In this document: one piece after another, positions 22,940 to 34,105 of the stretch
Layout of the letters: each line of letters opens with the position of its first letter
Numbering within the stretch: the first letter of the stretch is position 1
NCBI GenBank assembly: GCA_023213395.1
Contig: CM041465.1
Location: 3,906,001-3,970,000, forward strand
From: Cycas panzhihuaensis
Lineage: Eukaryota; Cycadophyta
Length of the DNA stretch: 64,000 bases
Direction of reading: 5' to 3'
Notes under the pieces: generated by a model
What the model saw: only the letters and a program-made list of their open reading frames with translations
Told to the model about the DNA's origin: nothing
Databases searched by the model: none
Program-made: the position numbers and the translations under genes

Positions 22940-23755
22940 TTCAATCTTTCAAGAATTTAAGGATAAATTTTCATGGGATTACATTGATATGAAAGGTATT
23001 GATCTCAAGATTATTACCCATAATCTTACTACACTCCTAGAAGCTAAATCAATTAGGCAAAAATAATAGCCCATTTACCTTAAACATTTAGTCATCATGA
23101 AAGTAGAGGTTAAGAAGCTCCATAGTGCTAGCTTAATTAAATCCATAGATTATCCTCATCAGGTATCAAATATAGTCTCAATTACTAAGAAAAATAGAGC
23201 AATTTATATCTTCATTAATTTTTAAGATATACATAACACTGACCCTAAAGATAACTTCCCTTTACCATGCATGGATTGGATCAGAGATAAAATAGTGGGG
23301 TTTGAGGTTATATCACTCATGGATGGATTTTTAGACTATAATTAGATCTAGATATCACTTGAGGATTACCATAAAATTAATTTTATGATTCTTTGGGATA
23401 CTTTTGCTTAAAAGGAAATGCCTTTTGGCCTAGGGAGACGTACCAACATGCTATGGATTTTATGTTACATGACTATATTAATAAAATTTCTATGAAAATG
23501 GATGATCTACTTGGACTCTCTTGTAAGTGAGAAAACCATCCCTTAGACCTCTAGAAATCTTTCTTGAAGTGTTGTAAGTATTATGTAAGCTTGAATCCCC
23601 TTAAACATGTATTTTTTATTATAGAAAATAAACTCTTAAGGTTCATTGTGTTAAAAAAATTAATAAAGATTGAACCTAAGAGGGTAAGGGCCATCCTTAA
23701 GATACCCCTCCTAAAATACAAACACAAATTAAATTGTTCCTTAGGAGACTAGGTT
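22940..23755 (+). pseudogene. Gypsy reverse transcriptase
   Basis: Blocks in order: FQEFKDKFSWDYIDMKGI, SLIKSIDYPHQVSNIVSITK, NRAIYIFINF then a stop, DNFPLPCMDWI, VISLMDGFLDYN, KEMPFGLGRRTN, MKMDDLLG (the Asp pair at 23500-23505), CCKYYVSLNPLKHVFFIIEN and LIKIEPKRVRAILKIP. This is the gypsy RT from fingers to thumb. The residue before the active-site Met is Lys rather than Tyr. Stops interrupt it at least five times. Confidence 0.87.
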
Positions 23756-23919
23756 TCCTTTAACATTTCTTAGTAGACTTTGCCTTAAATCCAAAGCCTC
23801 TAACAAATCTCTTAAAGAAGGGGGTCCCTTTCATTTAGACACTAGTTACCCAAATATCCTTTAATGAACTCAAAAGGGGCTTGGTCTCAACCTTAATCCT
23901 AACACTACCCTAGTTCAAT

Positions 23920-24150
23920 AAGCCCCTTATCTTGTACACCTCTTCCTTAAGTGAATCACTTGGGGTTATGCTTGCCCAAGAGGATGATTTAGGCATCAAA
24001 CAAGTAGTATATTTTATTAATTATATACTTGTGGTAGTAGAACTTAATTACATACTTATAGAAAAGGAATGCCTTGCCCTTACTTTTTCCATAAAGAAAC
24101 TAAGGCATTGCCTCTTGAATAATGTTACTAAAGTAATCATCTAATTTGAT
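23920..24150 (+). pseudogene. Gypsy RNase H
   Basis: Reads SLGVMLAQEDDLGIKQVVYF, then LNYILIEKECLALTFSIKKL and RHCLLNN. This matches the family blocks (GAVLAQ, then LNYxxxEKECLALVFAxxKFRHYL). The acidic Glu in EKE is kept; the first Asp should lie just upstream, where the frame is unclear. Confidence 0.85.
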
Positions 24151-24689
24151 CCATGATGCTTCCTCCTATCAAAATCTGACCTAACAAGATGAGTCAAGAA
24201 GTGGGTAATCCTCCTCCAAGAATATAATCTTGAAATTTTCAACTGAAAATCTAAGAAAGGGATGATTGTTTCTAAGCAAATAACTCACATATTTCTTCCT
24301 AATCTCTCTAATACATATATTTATGATCCATTACCCAATGAGTTAATTATAGTCCTAAGAAGGGTTGAGGGTCAAAGACCAATAAATTATTAGTATAACA
24401 ATATTATTTGCTACCTTATTCATCATGTCTATTCTAATGAAACAAGTAAAATAGTAAAGTTGTGTATTAAGCCATGTCATATTAATATTTCTTAATTTAT
24501 CATATGATCTATAAATGCTCATTTAAGGGAGTTCTTCTCAAATATATTAACACTAAAGAGACTTATGAGATCCTCTATGGATTCTATGGTTCCATCTATG
24601 GAGGGCACTCTGGTGGATAAGCTATAGCCCAAAGAACTTTATGCATGGGTTAGTTCTAGCATATATAGTTTAATAATACCCATGCTTAG

Positions 24690-25110
24690 TGTTAAAATGT
24701 GAGAAGTGCTAAAAGTACTCAAATATTATTTGGAGGCCTTTTAAGATCATGTATTTTGTAGTTTCACCTTAGACCTTCTCTCAATAGGGAACAGATCTAA
24801 TTGAGGCTATCACACCTCCATCCTACTTATGGTAGAAATTTATCTTAATGGTAACTAAATATTTCATAAAGTAGACAAAAGTAATACCTCTTTCCTCAAG
24901 CATAAGAAAAGTTATTATAACATTCATTTTCTAAAATATTATTTATAGGTTCAAAGTCCCAACCATTGATAATAGGACCCCATTCTATAACATGGATATA
25001 TATGATCTTTATAATAAATTCCACATTACCCAGAGGACTTTATCACTATATTATCCTTATGTAAATGGGAAAATTAAGACATAAAACTAAATATTAATTT
25101 CTATTCTAAA
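24690..25110 (+). pseudogene. Gypsy integrase, N-terminal zinc site and core
   Basis: The zinc site end CEKC is at 24698-24709. The first catalytic Asp is in TDLIEA at 24793. ILMVTKYFTK follows. The second Asp is in DNRTPF at 24968, where the family has DNGTPF (Gly to Arg). The place of the catalytic Glu is Lys at 25076 (NGKIKT). Both changes fit G-to-A. With the Glu lost this integrase would be inactive even without its stops. Confidence 0.8.
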
Positions 25111-25319
25111 GAAAATACTGTCAAAGTCCCAATAAGACTGACACACTCAATTATACCCCATAGTCTAGGATTATCATATGTCTATTTGGATTGTTATGGG
25201 TATAATACCATTTTTCCCTGTCTATAAGTTAAAGTTAGTTCTCTCACTCAAAGTCAAAATCTTATCTCTCAAAGTGTCACTTAAGTATTCTATAAATAAA
25301 GAATGACATCAACAAGCTT

Positions 25320-25324
25320 GTCTC
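25320..25324. repeat. Target site duplication GTCTC, left
   Basis: GTCTC precedes the LTR at 25325 and ATCTC follows the 3' LTR at 28822-28826. The one mismatch is G/A. Confidence 0.75.
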
Positions 25325-25840
25325 TATAACATTCCTAAAATAAAAGAAGATGTCAATTTTTTATATGAAGAATTTATTATATTGAAGTTGGTTTTTGGAA
25401 GAATTAAAGGAAGAATCATTTAATTTATTTTATTATGAAGTCAATTTTTTGGAGAGAAAATTAAGAAGTTGGATATAAATGAAGAAGTCCCCCCTTATTT
25501 GAAAATAATCTTAGAGAATTTCTATTATGAAGGGATAATGGCTTCATGCCATTAAGGCCTCATGCTTATTTAGAGGATTACTCTTGCCTCAAAGAGGGTT
25601 CATCAAGCTATTTGATATTTTGTATTAGGTGCTATTATTTTATTGATATTATCACATTATTTATCTATGCTATTGTCATCTCTATTGAATGTTATTTATG
25701 AGGTTTTACTACTACAATTATATCATATCTACTATAAATATATGAAATCTACTACTGTGAAGTGTTGTGATCTGCTTTGAGAATATCTTCATTATTAGAA
25801 ATAGAGCCTTTGTCTATTGTATTATTTTTGGCCCACTACA
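25325..25840 (+). repeat. 5' LTR of the gag-only element
   Basis: Starts TATAACATTCC, where the partner has TGTAGCATTCC, and ends GGCCCACTACA. It carries a ~40 bp insertion or the 3' copy a deletion around 25545-25600 (the phrase near ATGGCTTCATGCCATTAAGG is partly absent from the partner). Apart from this the two are close to 88-90% identical by eye. Confidence 0.88.
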
Positions 25841-25842
25841 AA

Positions 25843-25852
25843 TGGTATCAAA
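25843..25852 (+). promoter_or_regulatory. Primer-binding site of the gag-only element
   Basis: TGGTATCAAAG two bases after the LTR end, one change from TGGTATCAGAG. Confidence 0.75.
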
Positions 25853-27229
25853 GATACATGAAAAGAAAATCTAGAGTTTGAAGCAGAAAATTAAAGCCTA
25901 ATAAGAAACCACAACCTGCATTTTATCAAGATCTGTTCAAAAATCAGAGCCATGTAAAACTAAATTTAGGGGTTATAATAGAAAATCAAAGCTAGGTTCA
26001 CTAGTTTAATCAACATATATGTAATATCCTGATTGGAAGTTATTGCCTATGATTTTCTATTTGTTAGATTAATATCTTGTGATTGTCAACAATCGTCGTT
26101 CATTCTATTGGTTGTAGAAAAGATTGATCCTGTTGCACTATTATACATCACTAATCCCTACCTACCTACATTATGCCCTTGGTGACTATGAGTTCTATTA
26201 CAAGGTGGCGTCAAAATAAGCAAAAAATCTTAGCTTTTGTCTTATCATCTCTACCTTGCATTGCTCTCCACAAAATTCATTTTTGTTTTATGTGAGAATT
26301 TCGTTAATTAATGTCTTTTCTATTTGGCCCAATAGAGATATTTACACATTATAACTTTATCTTGAGAGAGAAAAACATAAGAAATTAGGCATAAAGTTAC
26401 ATGGAAAAGTTGTAACCTTGACCAAGCAAAGGGGATTGTGACTCACTAATAGTATACCAATGTTGCAAAGGTGATTACAAAGAGTGTAGAGCATCAAGAA
26501 CCTTTATTGCAAAAGAAAATGAATGGTAAGTTAGAAAAATAATTATACTAGCATGAGACCTTATATTGCAGATCATTGAACAATGATATAAAGATCATCA
26601 AATAGTGATATGTAGACAACAACATATATGTAATTTAGATAATAACTCAAGTGATTTATTATTGCTAAATGAAAGTCATCCAAATATAACCCTACTTCCA
26701 TCCTTGAAGTATCAACAACCTTCATCAGAGATCAGAAGGCCATCATGGAGTCTAGTGCCTTAATTTGATGAAGTGAAGAATTTCATGCAAGGGTGATTGT
26801 ATCATTTTTTTTCTCGATATGCCACGAGCTTAATATCAAATATTGAAGAATTTCATACAATGTACCTACATGATTTTTTGATATAGGGAGAGTTTATTTT
26901 TCTTATGGTTTTTATATATTTAATCAAATTGGATTTAAGGTACAAGTTTATTATCATTTAGGTCATGTGGATATCTTCATATGACCATGGGTTTAAGTGA
27001 AATAGGGTTTAAACCTTTTTATTTTTTCTAAGTTTATTTTCTAAAAGGGTACTAGATGTCTTTGTCCATATCTCCTACTATAAGTATCAGATGGTAGTGC
27101 CATCTAAACCATTAGCTTCCTGGCTCTAGACATTCATAACAAGTGGTCATATGTAATAGTTTTGACTAGTAAATAGTATAGATTTTAATCATCAAAGTAT
27201 AGATTTTATTGAGGAAAATTTGAGACAAT

Positions 27230-27700
27230 TTTTTTTAATTTAGAGGATTATGAAGACATGAAAAAATGGATATAAGACTTCGAGTTCATGTCTGATATAG
27301 GAATTAAAGAGTATGGACCATTATTTGGAATGATATTAAATGAACAAGCTTATGATTGGTTCATTAATTGGGCTAAATAACCTTTCCTATAGTACCAATT
27401 TTTAGATGCAATTATTACAACTTTTAAGAGATATAAGCAAGATAAGATTCAAGCATATGAGGAAGGACAAGAAGAAGATATTGTTAATGAGGAGACCTTA
27501 GAGACTTTTCAAGACCTAGAATAAGATCTAGCATAGAGAAAATAATAGGACAACTCAAAGCAGGCATGAGTGATGGAAGAATTCCAAGTCAATATTAGAG
27601 AGAAAATAGAAAGTGAAGTTACATAAGAGCAACAAAAAGATAATGAAGAACAAGTAGATTTTTCTCAATAAATTTTATGCAAGGTACTCATGAATCTTTT
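27230..27700 (+). pseudogene. Gag remnant of the gag-only element
   Basis: In one frame: FGMILNEQAYDWFINWAK, a stop, QFLDAIITTFKRYKQDKIQA, then an acidic tail YEEGQEEDIVNEETLETFQD. The pattern A.xWF....W..F...F...Y is the core of the retrotransposon gag (capsid) domain of Ty3-type elements. Stops interrupt both ends. No zinc knuckle was seen after it. Confidence 0.6.
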
Positions 27701-28330
27701 ATTGCACATGCACATTTTATTTGGTAGTTTTATGTGTCCTCTCTCTATCCCTAGTTCAATAGTAGTAGCAAAGCTTCTTCTCCTCAACCCATAGTTAGTC
27801 ATGCTCTTAATCCCTTTAACTTTAACTTTTTCATAGGTCAAATCCCAATTTCTCTCTGTAACCCTAGTTCATTTCTTTACTTACCTACTCCTTCACCCCC
27901 TATAGTCCATCCTCAGTAGGATACTCCACAACTCTAATCTATTCACTAGGATTCATCCCTTAGTATTATCCCTTATAAAACCCATTTTGACTTTTCCCAA
28001 AACCCTTTAATTTCATATTATCAATACTATTTTTTTCCATTAAAACTTGTCTCTTATCTGAATATCATCCCTAAAAATTTATTAAAATCTTTTTTTTCTT
28101 AAAAAAGGTCTATCATTAATTCCCTAGGATCCTTCCATTTAGAACAAGACACAACATGTACTTGGTCCCATGAACAAACTTAAAAAAACTTAAGATGGCT
28201 ACCAGTAAAATCTAATAGAAGATGCAAGATCAAGTTAGATCATTATGACATATAGGATCTAACAGGTGGTGGTTGGAAGATCAGACCAAGCTACAATAAA
28301 TTCTTAATACTTTTAGGGTAAAGTATTATT

Positions 28331-28346
28331 TCAAGGGGAGGGTAAT
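28331..28346 (+). promoter_or_regulatory. Polypurine tract of the gag-only element
   Basis: CAAGGGGAGGGTAAT ends directly at the LTR start TGTAGC. Confidence 0.8.
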
Positions 28347-28821
28347 TGTAGCATTCCTAAAATAAAAGAAGAAGACAATTTTTTATATGGAGAATTTATT
28401 ATGGTGAAGTCAGTTTTTGGAAGAATTAAAAGAAGAATCATTTAATTTATGTTATTATGAAGTCAATTTTTTGGAAGAAAAATTAAGAAGTTGGCTATAA
28501 ATAAAGAAGCCCCCCTCATTTGAAAATTATCTTGGAGAATTTTTGTCATTAGGGCCTCATGCTTGCCTCAAAGAAGTTTAATCAAGTTACTAGATATTTT
28601 GTATTAGGTGTTATTACTTTATTGATATCATCACATATTATTTATCTATGCTATTGTTATCTCTATTGAATGTTATTTATGAGGTTTTACTACTGTAATT
28701 ATATTATATCTATTGTAAATATATGAAATCTACTACTGTGAAGTGTTGTGATCTACTTTGATTATATCTTCATTATTGGAAATAGAGCCTCTGTCTATTG
28801 TATTGTTTTTGGCCTACTATA
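28347..28821 (+). repeat. 3' LTR of the gag-only element
   Basis: 475 bp, TGTAGCATTCC to GGCCTACTATA. Its end CA is now TA. Confidence 0.88.
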
Positions 28822-28829
28822 ATCTCCTA

Positions 28830-29110
28830 GTTGTTGAAGCTCTTGATGAAAAGCACCTCATTATATATCAATAGGACCTTACTTATAAGGCCAAAGCCAA
28901 GACAGCCCATGATAAGCATCTTAATCCTTAGAAGTTTTCCCTAAGGGACAAGGTCCTTAAGCTTGACTATCTATATGATTGATTGCTAAAACTCATGCCT
29001 AAGTAGATTGGACCATTCATGGTTTTAGAAAGCTTTTCAAATAAAGCATATCAAATAGCTATGCTAAAGGGCCTTGAATTTGAGAAATCTATTAATAGAC
29101 AATTTCTTAA
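28830..29110 (+). pseudogene. Gypsy integrase C-terminal part
   Basis: After the insertion the frame reads KARTAHDKHLNP, a stop, LRDKVLKLDYLYD, IGPFMVLESFSNKAYQIAML and FEKSINRQFLKKY. This is the end of gypsy integrase (DLVLLYD...GPY.V.....AYQL......INGxxLK.Y). It joins logically to 25100, confirming that the inserted element split one gene. Confidence 0.8.
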
Positions 29111-29134
29111 AAAAATACAACATGACTATACATG

Positions 29135-29756
29135 GTATATCACAATGAGTATAAACTAGTTATACTTTATAATGAGTCCAAACTAAGTATCTCTATGAGC
29201 TTGAAATACAACATCCCTCCAAGCCATATGTAATTAATAAAAATAGAATGTAGGTCACTGACTCTACTAGGTTACCTTAAAAATTCCCTCTCAGTATTTA
29301 ATCATTGATGAAGTTAAACTAGGATGAACAATTTCATCCAAAATAGGTTTCACATCCCTTATAAGATGATTTGCCTCATGAAGTTATATCCCTTACTTAC
29401 ATTACTCTATTACAAGCCTTACAGGCCTTTTTAGGTATCCTCTAAAGGGAGCACTACACTCCTCCATATGTCTAAACTAGAACCTACACTCTGCCATAAA
29501 TATAAACTACCATGTGAATGTATATCTCAAAATAAAACTTAAGAAACTTAAAAAATATGTTGTCTCTAAAAAGAGGAAATTATTTTCATATCATTCCATT
29601 TTTATATAGTGTTGTGTGTATATTAGAAATAGTTCATAAACTACATAAAATGTGCATGCATTTTGTAAACTATAAAACACATAAAATCAATGAGATAGAA
29701 ACTATAATACTCGAAAGCTTAAATGAATGTTTCATATACATAAATACCTAATAATG
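29135..29756. other. No gene seen; possible gypsy 3' end
   Basis: AT-rich sequence after the gypsy integrase. The open frame at 29557-29751 resembles nothing and is probably chance. Confidence 0.4.
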
Positions 29757-29785
29757 ATATAATATGTCACATTAAGGGAACTTGC

Positions 29786-29854
29786 AATTTTGTGAGGGTG
29801 TAGAAACAAGCTCAAGCAAGCTATATAATTAGTCTCCCCAACCCTCACAAAGTT
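29786..29854. repeat. Inverted repeat at the head of unit A
   Basis: AATTTTGTGAGGGT (29786-29799) and ACCCTCACAAAGTT (29841-29854) are inverted copies with one mismatch, 41 bases apart. In unit B the arms read TTTATGAGGAT and ACCCTCATAAAG: the same base pair changed in both arms. Confidence 0.8.
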
Positions 29855-31099
29855 AGCTTACCTCTCCCAAAAGAATATAATATATGAGTGATAAGAACCC
29901 CTCTCATGCTTACTCCTTTATGGATGTGTTTGATCTCTGCATAAGGCTCCAAGCCTATGGCCTTCTTAATGACCTAGATCAAGAGGCCTCATTCCTACTG
30001 TATTGCTACTCTCCCCTCTACTTAATTGTCATTATGTAGATCCTCATATGACTATGTGGGGAACTTACCATACTTAATTGTATGAGTCACCTATATGCTA
30101 CTACTACATCATCTCTCTTCTTGATTAGGCATTCCTTCTATATGGAGAGGCTTTAGACTATCACCTATAGGGAGGTAACTTGTATCTATAAGATTGAAAT
30201 CTAGACCTTGACACTTGGGATGACCTATATAAGAGGAACAACCATAGGTACCACTATTACCTAAGGTGCATACCCTACTTGCACCATCATCTATACCATC
30301 GTGACCTCTTGTTATATAATGGTAGCATCTCTCTGGGCTATTGTTACCTACAACTTACTCCTCCCAACTCCCCAAATATCTAGGGCCATCACTACTAGTG
30401 TAAACAAAAGTGCGTGAGGATGTTCAACCATTAACACCCCCTATATTAACCATGGGAGTCTAGTCCTTTGCATAAACCATGGGCAGTAGTGATTCCAATG
30501 CCTAATGAGTGAGGTTAAGGGTAAATCTCTCAACCCTTATAACCATATGTAAACAAAATAAGATTAGTATCAATGGATATAATCAAATGATTAAATGATA
30601 AACTCAAAATTAAAGATACATAAAAGAAATAGGTGGGGACGAGAGAATACCATCATCATTATGCTTGCCCTCACCACCATCATTATCATTACTCTAACTA
30701 GGGCCATCTCCCTAATCTACACCTGATTGTATGGCCCTTTATAGGGCCCATCATAACTATGTGTTTCTCTCCATTAGCCCCTACTTGTCCCTCTATAATA
30801 GGGATTATTGCAACTACCTATTCCTCTCCATCTCCATCCACCACCTCTACTAATACATCCTCTATGCCAAATACCTAACAAACGGTGATATAAGGGTAAG
30901 CAATGAATCTATCCATCTTTACTACCCTTAGTGTCTCAATGAATATAGTCCTACTAATAATCTCTCCAAGTTTGAGCCTCTTGAATCATAAAGACCATTT
31001 GTGAACTTATAAGGCACCTGCATCTATATGTTGTGGTAGCCCTAAAAGTGGTAAAAAGACCATCATTCTATTAGTGCATAATACAATAGCCCTCCATGT

Positions 31100-31680
31100 C
31101 TTATCAATCAAATATGGTCCAATTAGGCCCTTACGTATGGCCATTATTAATGAGGCCCATTCTAATATCTCCACTACCTCACATCACCTCATTGTATCCA
31201 TCCATCTTCCTATGAACTTAGTGAAGTTTTAGCAATGAGTGATCCAAAATATGATGGTACATATGATTAATTTTTCACTAGTAGAATAGGAGCACCTAAT
31301 AATCGACCCAAGTTACCCCACATTGATCATACTAACCTCCCCAATAGAAGAACTTAGCTATTATGATGTGGGATCAATTGATATTAGAAAATGGTCCTAT
31401 CTCTAGTAGGATTCTATAATACAGTACCTTAAGAATCGTCCTCACATCTTGATAAGTAATATGAAGACCACCAACCAGTGGAGGGTGAAAGATTTGCCAT
31501 ATCTAATCCTATATCTCCATAATATCAATCAATAGGAGTTGGTTAGATACATTATCATAACATCACTAAGAATAATAACCCATAATAGCTCAATATCTCT
31601 TTAGGTATTATCATCTAAGTCCTTAACATAGGCAAGCATGATCCCCCTAGCATTTTTGTAGTTTGCAACTATGACTACAC
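31100..31680 (-). pseudogene. Unrecognised minus-strand reading frame in unit A
   Basis: On the minus strand from 31678 a frame reads VVIVANYKNARGIMLAYVKD, DLDDNT, a stop, RDIELLWVIILSDVMIMYLT. After a frame change at about 31507 it continues FHPPLVGGLHITYQDVRTIL and EIGPFSNIN, with stops that are mostly TAG or TGA. The composition is protein-like and the run is longer than chance would give in DNA this AT-rich. Unit B has lost about 360 bp of it (31396-31750). I cannot assign a family; it precedes, on the opposite strand, the copia LTR at 32574. Confidence 0.35.
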
Positions 31681-31839
31681 TCTAAAATATATAAAAAATC
31701 AAAGTTAGAATGTCAGTAAGATATCTATACATGAAAAAAATTCTTGAATTAAAAAAATAAAAATCTCAAAAATAAGTTTTTATCCCATTTCAACCTATAC
31801 TATAAAGAAACTTATTTATGTCATGAGATAGGATTATAT

Positions 31840-32050
31840 AGAACTTATACTATGAGGATACTTCATGATATTATGATTTTTTATAATTTTGTAGTATCAC
31901 AACATTCTTCATGGTACCATTGATACCATAAAATTATTCATGGTATCGTGGTCTTCTCATAGATCAAGATACCATAAAGTTTATCATGATACCATGATAA
32001 ACTTCATGGTACCACAATCCATGAAAAAATCTATCCTGCCAAGAATCTCA
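31840..32050. repeat. Cluster of CATGGTACC motifs with a 20 bp hairpin
   Basis: TTCATGGTAYC and its complement occur about eight times in 210 bases. Inside, AAGTTTATCATG (31977-31988) and CATGATAAACTT (31993-32004) form a perfect 12 bp inverted repeat with a 4-base loop; including the next bases the stem reaches about 20 bp with one mismatch. Unit B (47910-48110) keeps the cluster but its hairpin has several mismatches. Confidence 0.8.
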
Positions 32051-32573
32051 CAAAAACAAAAATGATAAAAGCTTAAAATTTGAGCATCAAATCAAAATTT
32101 TGATTTAAAGAAAATGACCAATGCATTAAAACACCCTAACCTATCCACTATCAAGGGTTTGATTAAACCCCATTTGGCAAAAATAATGATTTCAGTGCAA
32201 GCCCAAAAAATTAACAAAAATAAAAAAACTAGAAATTAAAATTATCTATAGATTTAGGCCTACTAGATTGAGTCCTTATTGGACTAATTTACTACTACGA
32301 TCATGATGAATCTAAAATCTTATCAAATGGAGTTTTTATATACCTACAATCTCTTCTAAAACACAATGGGAAGTTAGAAAGGTTTTGTTAATTTTTAATT
32401 GTTAAATATGAAAATAAATATAAAATAATCTAAAAACTTATTTTTATAATGGTCAAAACTAGACTTCTACATGTCAAAAATTGCCCCTATAAGATCCATT
32501 AAGCCTTATTATTTGTTATCTTCCCCCTTAGAGGTTAATTTCTACCATTGTTATGGTCAGTTATTAGTGCACC

Positions 32574-32789
32574 TATTAGAATATTAATGTTCTATCATAT
32601 GTTTTTGCTAGGGGTATCTTATACGTAATTAAAGGTTGTGTGTCATGACTCCTCTTTTGATTAAGAATATCACTTAGTATACATGTACTAGGCCTTTATA
32701 TAAATCAGTTGTATTTATATGAGAGGAAAACTCTCACCCATCAACCAAGTAAGATCGTTCTCTTTTGAAATTTAGTCTTTTCTTTAACA
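32574..32789 (+). repeat. 5' LTR of a copia element in unit A
   Basis: Starts TATTAGAATATTAATG (a TG-to-TA change of the usual TGTTAG start) and ends TCTTTAACA. A primer-binding site follows. The copy in unit B is 48647-48853. No 3' partner exists in either unit, since the duplication ends inside gag. Confidence 0.65.
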
Positions 32790-32801
32790 TGGTATTATAG
32801 C
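32790..32801 (+). promoter_or_regulatory. Primer-binding site (unit A copia)
   Basis: TGGTATTATAGC directly after the LTR; two changes from TGGTATCAGAGC. The unit B equivalent at 48854 is TGGTATTAGAGC, one change. Confidence 0.7.
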
Positions 32802-33479
32802 AAGTATGATAGGGATATTAAATATCAATTCTTTTAGGAGGAGGAGAAATCTAAATAAGAAGGAGATTAAGGCTTAAAACAAAGTTTTTTCAGGGAAGAT
32901 AACTCTAGAAGACCTAGTATACAACTCATGTATGGATTTATACAACCTTATATGACCAAAATTTAAAGTACTTAGATTGCCATAATATTTTACCAACAAA
33001 AATATTCTATTGAGCAGAGTTTATTCTCCTAAAGACTTGACTACAAATTTAGAATTTGTAAGTAGGAAATCATAGAAAAGTAAGGATGTAGGTTTGGAAT
33101 TTCTTCTACTATTTCCTCTCATTTTTTTACAATTTTAGTTAATATAATTAGTCTTGAAATATTCCTTAGGGCATAAGCTTTCTATCAAGTATAAGTTTGA
33201 TGAGAGATATAGAGAAATTTTCAAGTTATAAATAAAAATATAGTTTAAACTTTAGTCACCCATTTCACCCTTTTTCTCTCAAATGAAAAGCCCATGTTTT
33301 TTTTTTTTATATATTCCAGTAGGTAGTGAAGAGATCTAGTTTTAAGGGGGTCTTTTCTAAATTTTTTATAACTATACTTTTTCTATACAATCATATAGTC
33401 ATATAGTCTTGACTTGTTATGGTGAAAACAAAAAAAAAGTGTTTTGCAACTATTTTTATTATTTCTTATAAAATGGCCC

Positions 33480-34105
33480 CTATTTAGTCATTAGGAGAGT
33501 TAGATAAATTAATTGGACAAATAGCTTAGAGAATTAAAATGAAGGTTCCTTTTGTTATTAAGAATGTCTAGGATATAGTCACTAAAAAGAAAAAATCAGT
33601 TGCCATAGATACTGTAAAGCTTGTTAGTTAGAAGGAAAGAGATAAACATGCATTTGTAATCATTATATTATCTATAAGTGATTCTATTTTAACTTATATA
33701 AGCAAATCATCCTACTTAATTAAAACCTAGAAGATCCTTATAGCCTTATACAGTCAAAAAAATAAAACCTATATTATTACCTTTAAAGAACATCTATAAA
33801 GGCACCATTTAAAGGAGGATGAACAAGTTTATGATTTTATTACTAAATTGGTAGAAATTAAAGACAATCTCACATCTATAGGTGAGCCTATATTAGACAT
33901 AGAAATTGTTCATTTAGTACTTAATAAATTACCTAAGTTGTTTGACATTCTAGTAAACATACTTACTATAATAGAACAAGCTCATAATTTATCATATGAT
34001 ACCTTATATGGACATCATCTTTATGAAGAGAAAAGGATACGAAGGTATGACGAAGAAACTAAAGTTGAAGAAGTATATCTCTCTAGACTTAGGATAAGAG
34101 AATGA
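33480..34105 (+). pseudogene. Copia gag fragment at the end of unit A
   Basis: Reads DIVTKKKKSVAIDTVKLVS, a stop, KHAFVIIILSISDSILTYIS, then EDEQVYDFITKLVEIKDNLT, LNKLPKLFDILVNILTII and AHNLSYDTLYGHHLYEEKRI. This is the UBN2-type copia capsid. It runs directly into the start of unit B at 34106, so the frame is cut by the duplication join. The unit B copy ends earlier, at 49767, where the LINE begins. Confidence 0.75.

Larger units (their letters stand above)
25325..28821 (+). mobile_element. Short gag-only LTR retrotransposon inside gypsy integrase
   Basis: A 3.5 kb element with two LTRs (516 and 475 bp), primer-binding site, polypurine tract and a one-mismatch 5 bp target duplication. The 2.5 kb interior has a gag-like region (about 27230-27700) and no protease, RT, RNase H or integrase, so it is non-autonomous (TR-GAG or large-retrotransposon-derivative type). 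It interrupts the integrase gene of the surrounding gypsy element, which therefore was already in place. Confidence 0.88.
22640..29130 (+). mobile_element. Decayed Ty3/gypsy element, split by an LTR insertion
   Basis: Order RT, RNase H, integrase is gypsy, not copia. RT lies at 22940-23600, RNase H at 23920-24150, integrase at 24690-25100, and the integrase C-terminal part resumes at 28830-29110 after the insertion 25325-28821. The LTRs could not be identified, nor gag. Stops are numerous. The best family resemblance is to plant Tat/Athila-type elements, a moderate inference from the ENHxxDLxxxFxxCxxYxxxLNPLK pattern. Confidence 0.85.
29757..34105. repeat. Tandem duplication unit A
   Basis: About 4.35 kb. 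Its start (TCACATTAAGGGAACTTGC) matches 34110-34130 and its run can be followed into unit B: 29757-30800 to 34106-35150, then 30805-33707 to 47205-49767 on the other side of element E. The unit holds an inverted repeat at its head, minus-strand coding debris, a cluster of CATGGTACC-like motifs with a 20 bp hairpin, then a copia LTR, primer-binding site and gag. The two units are about 75-85% identical by eye, so the duplication is old. Confidence 0.85.
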
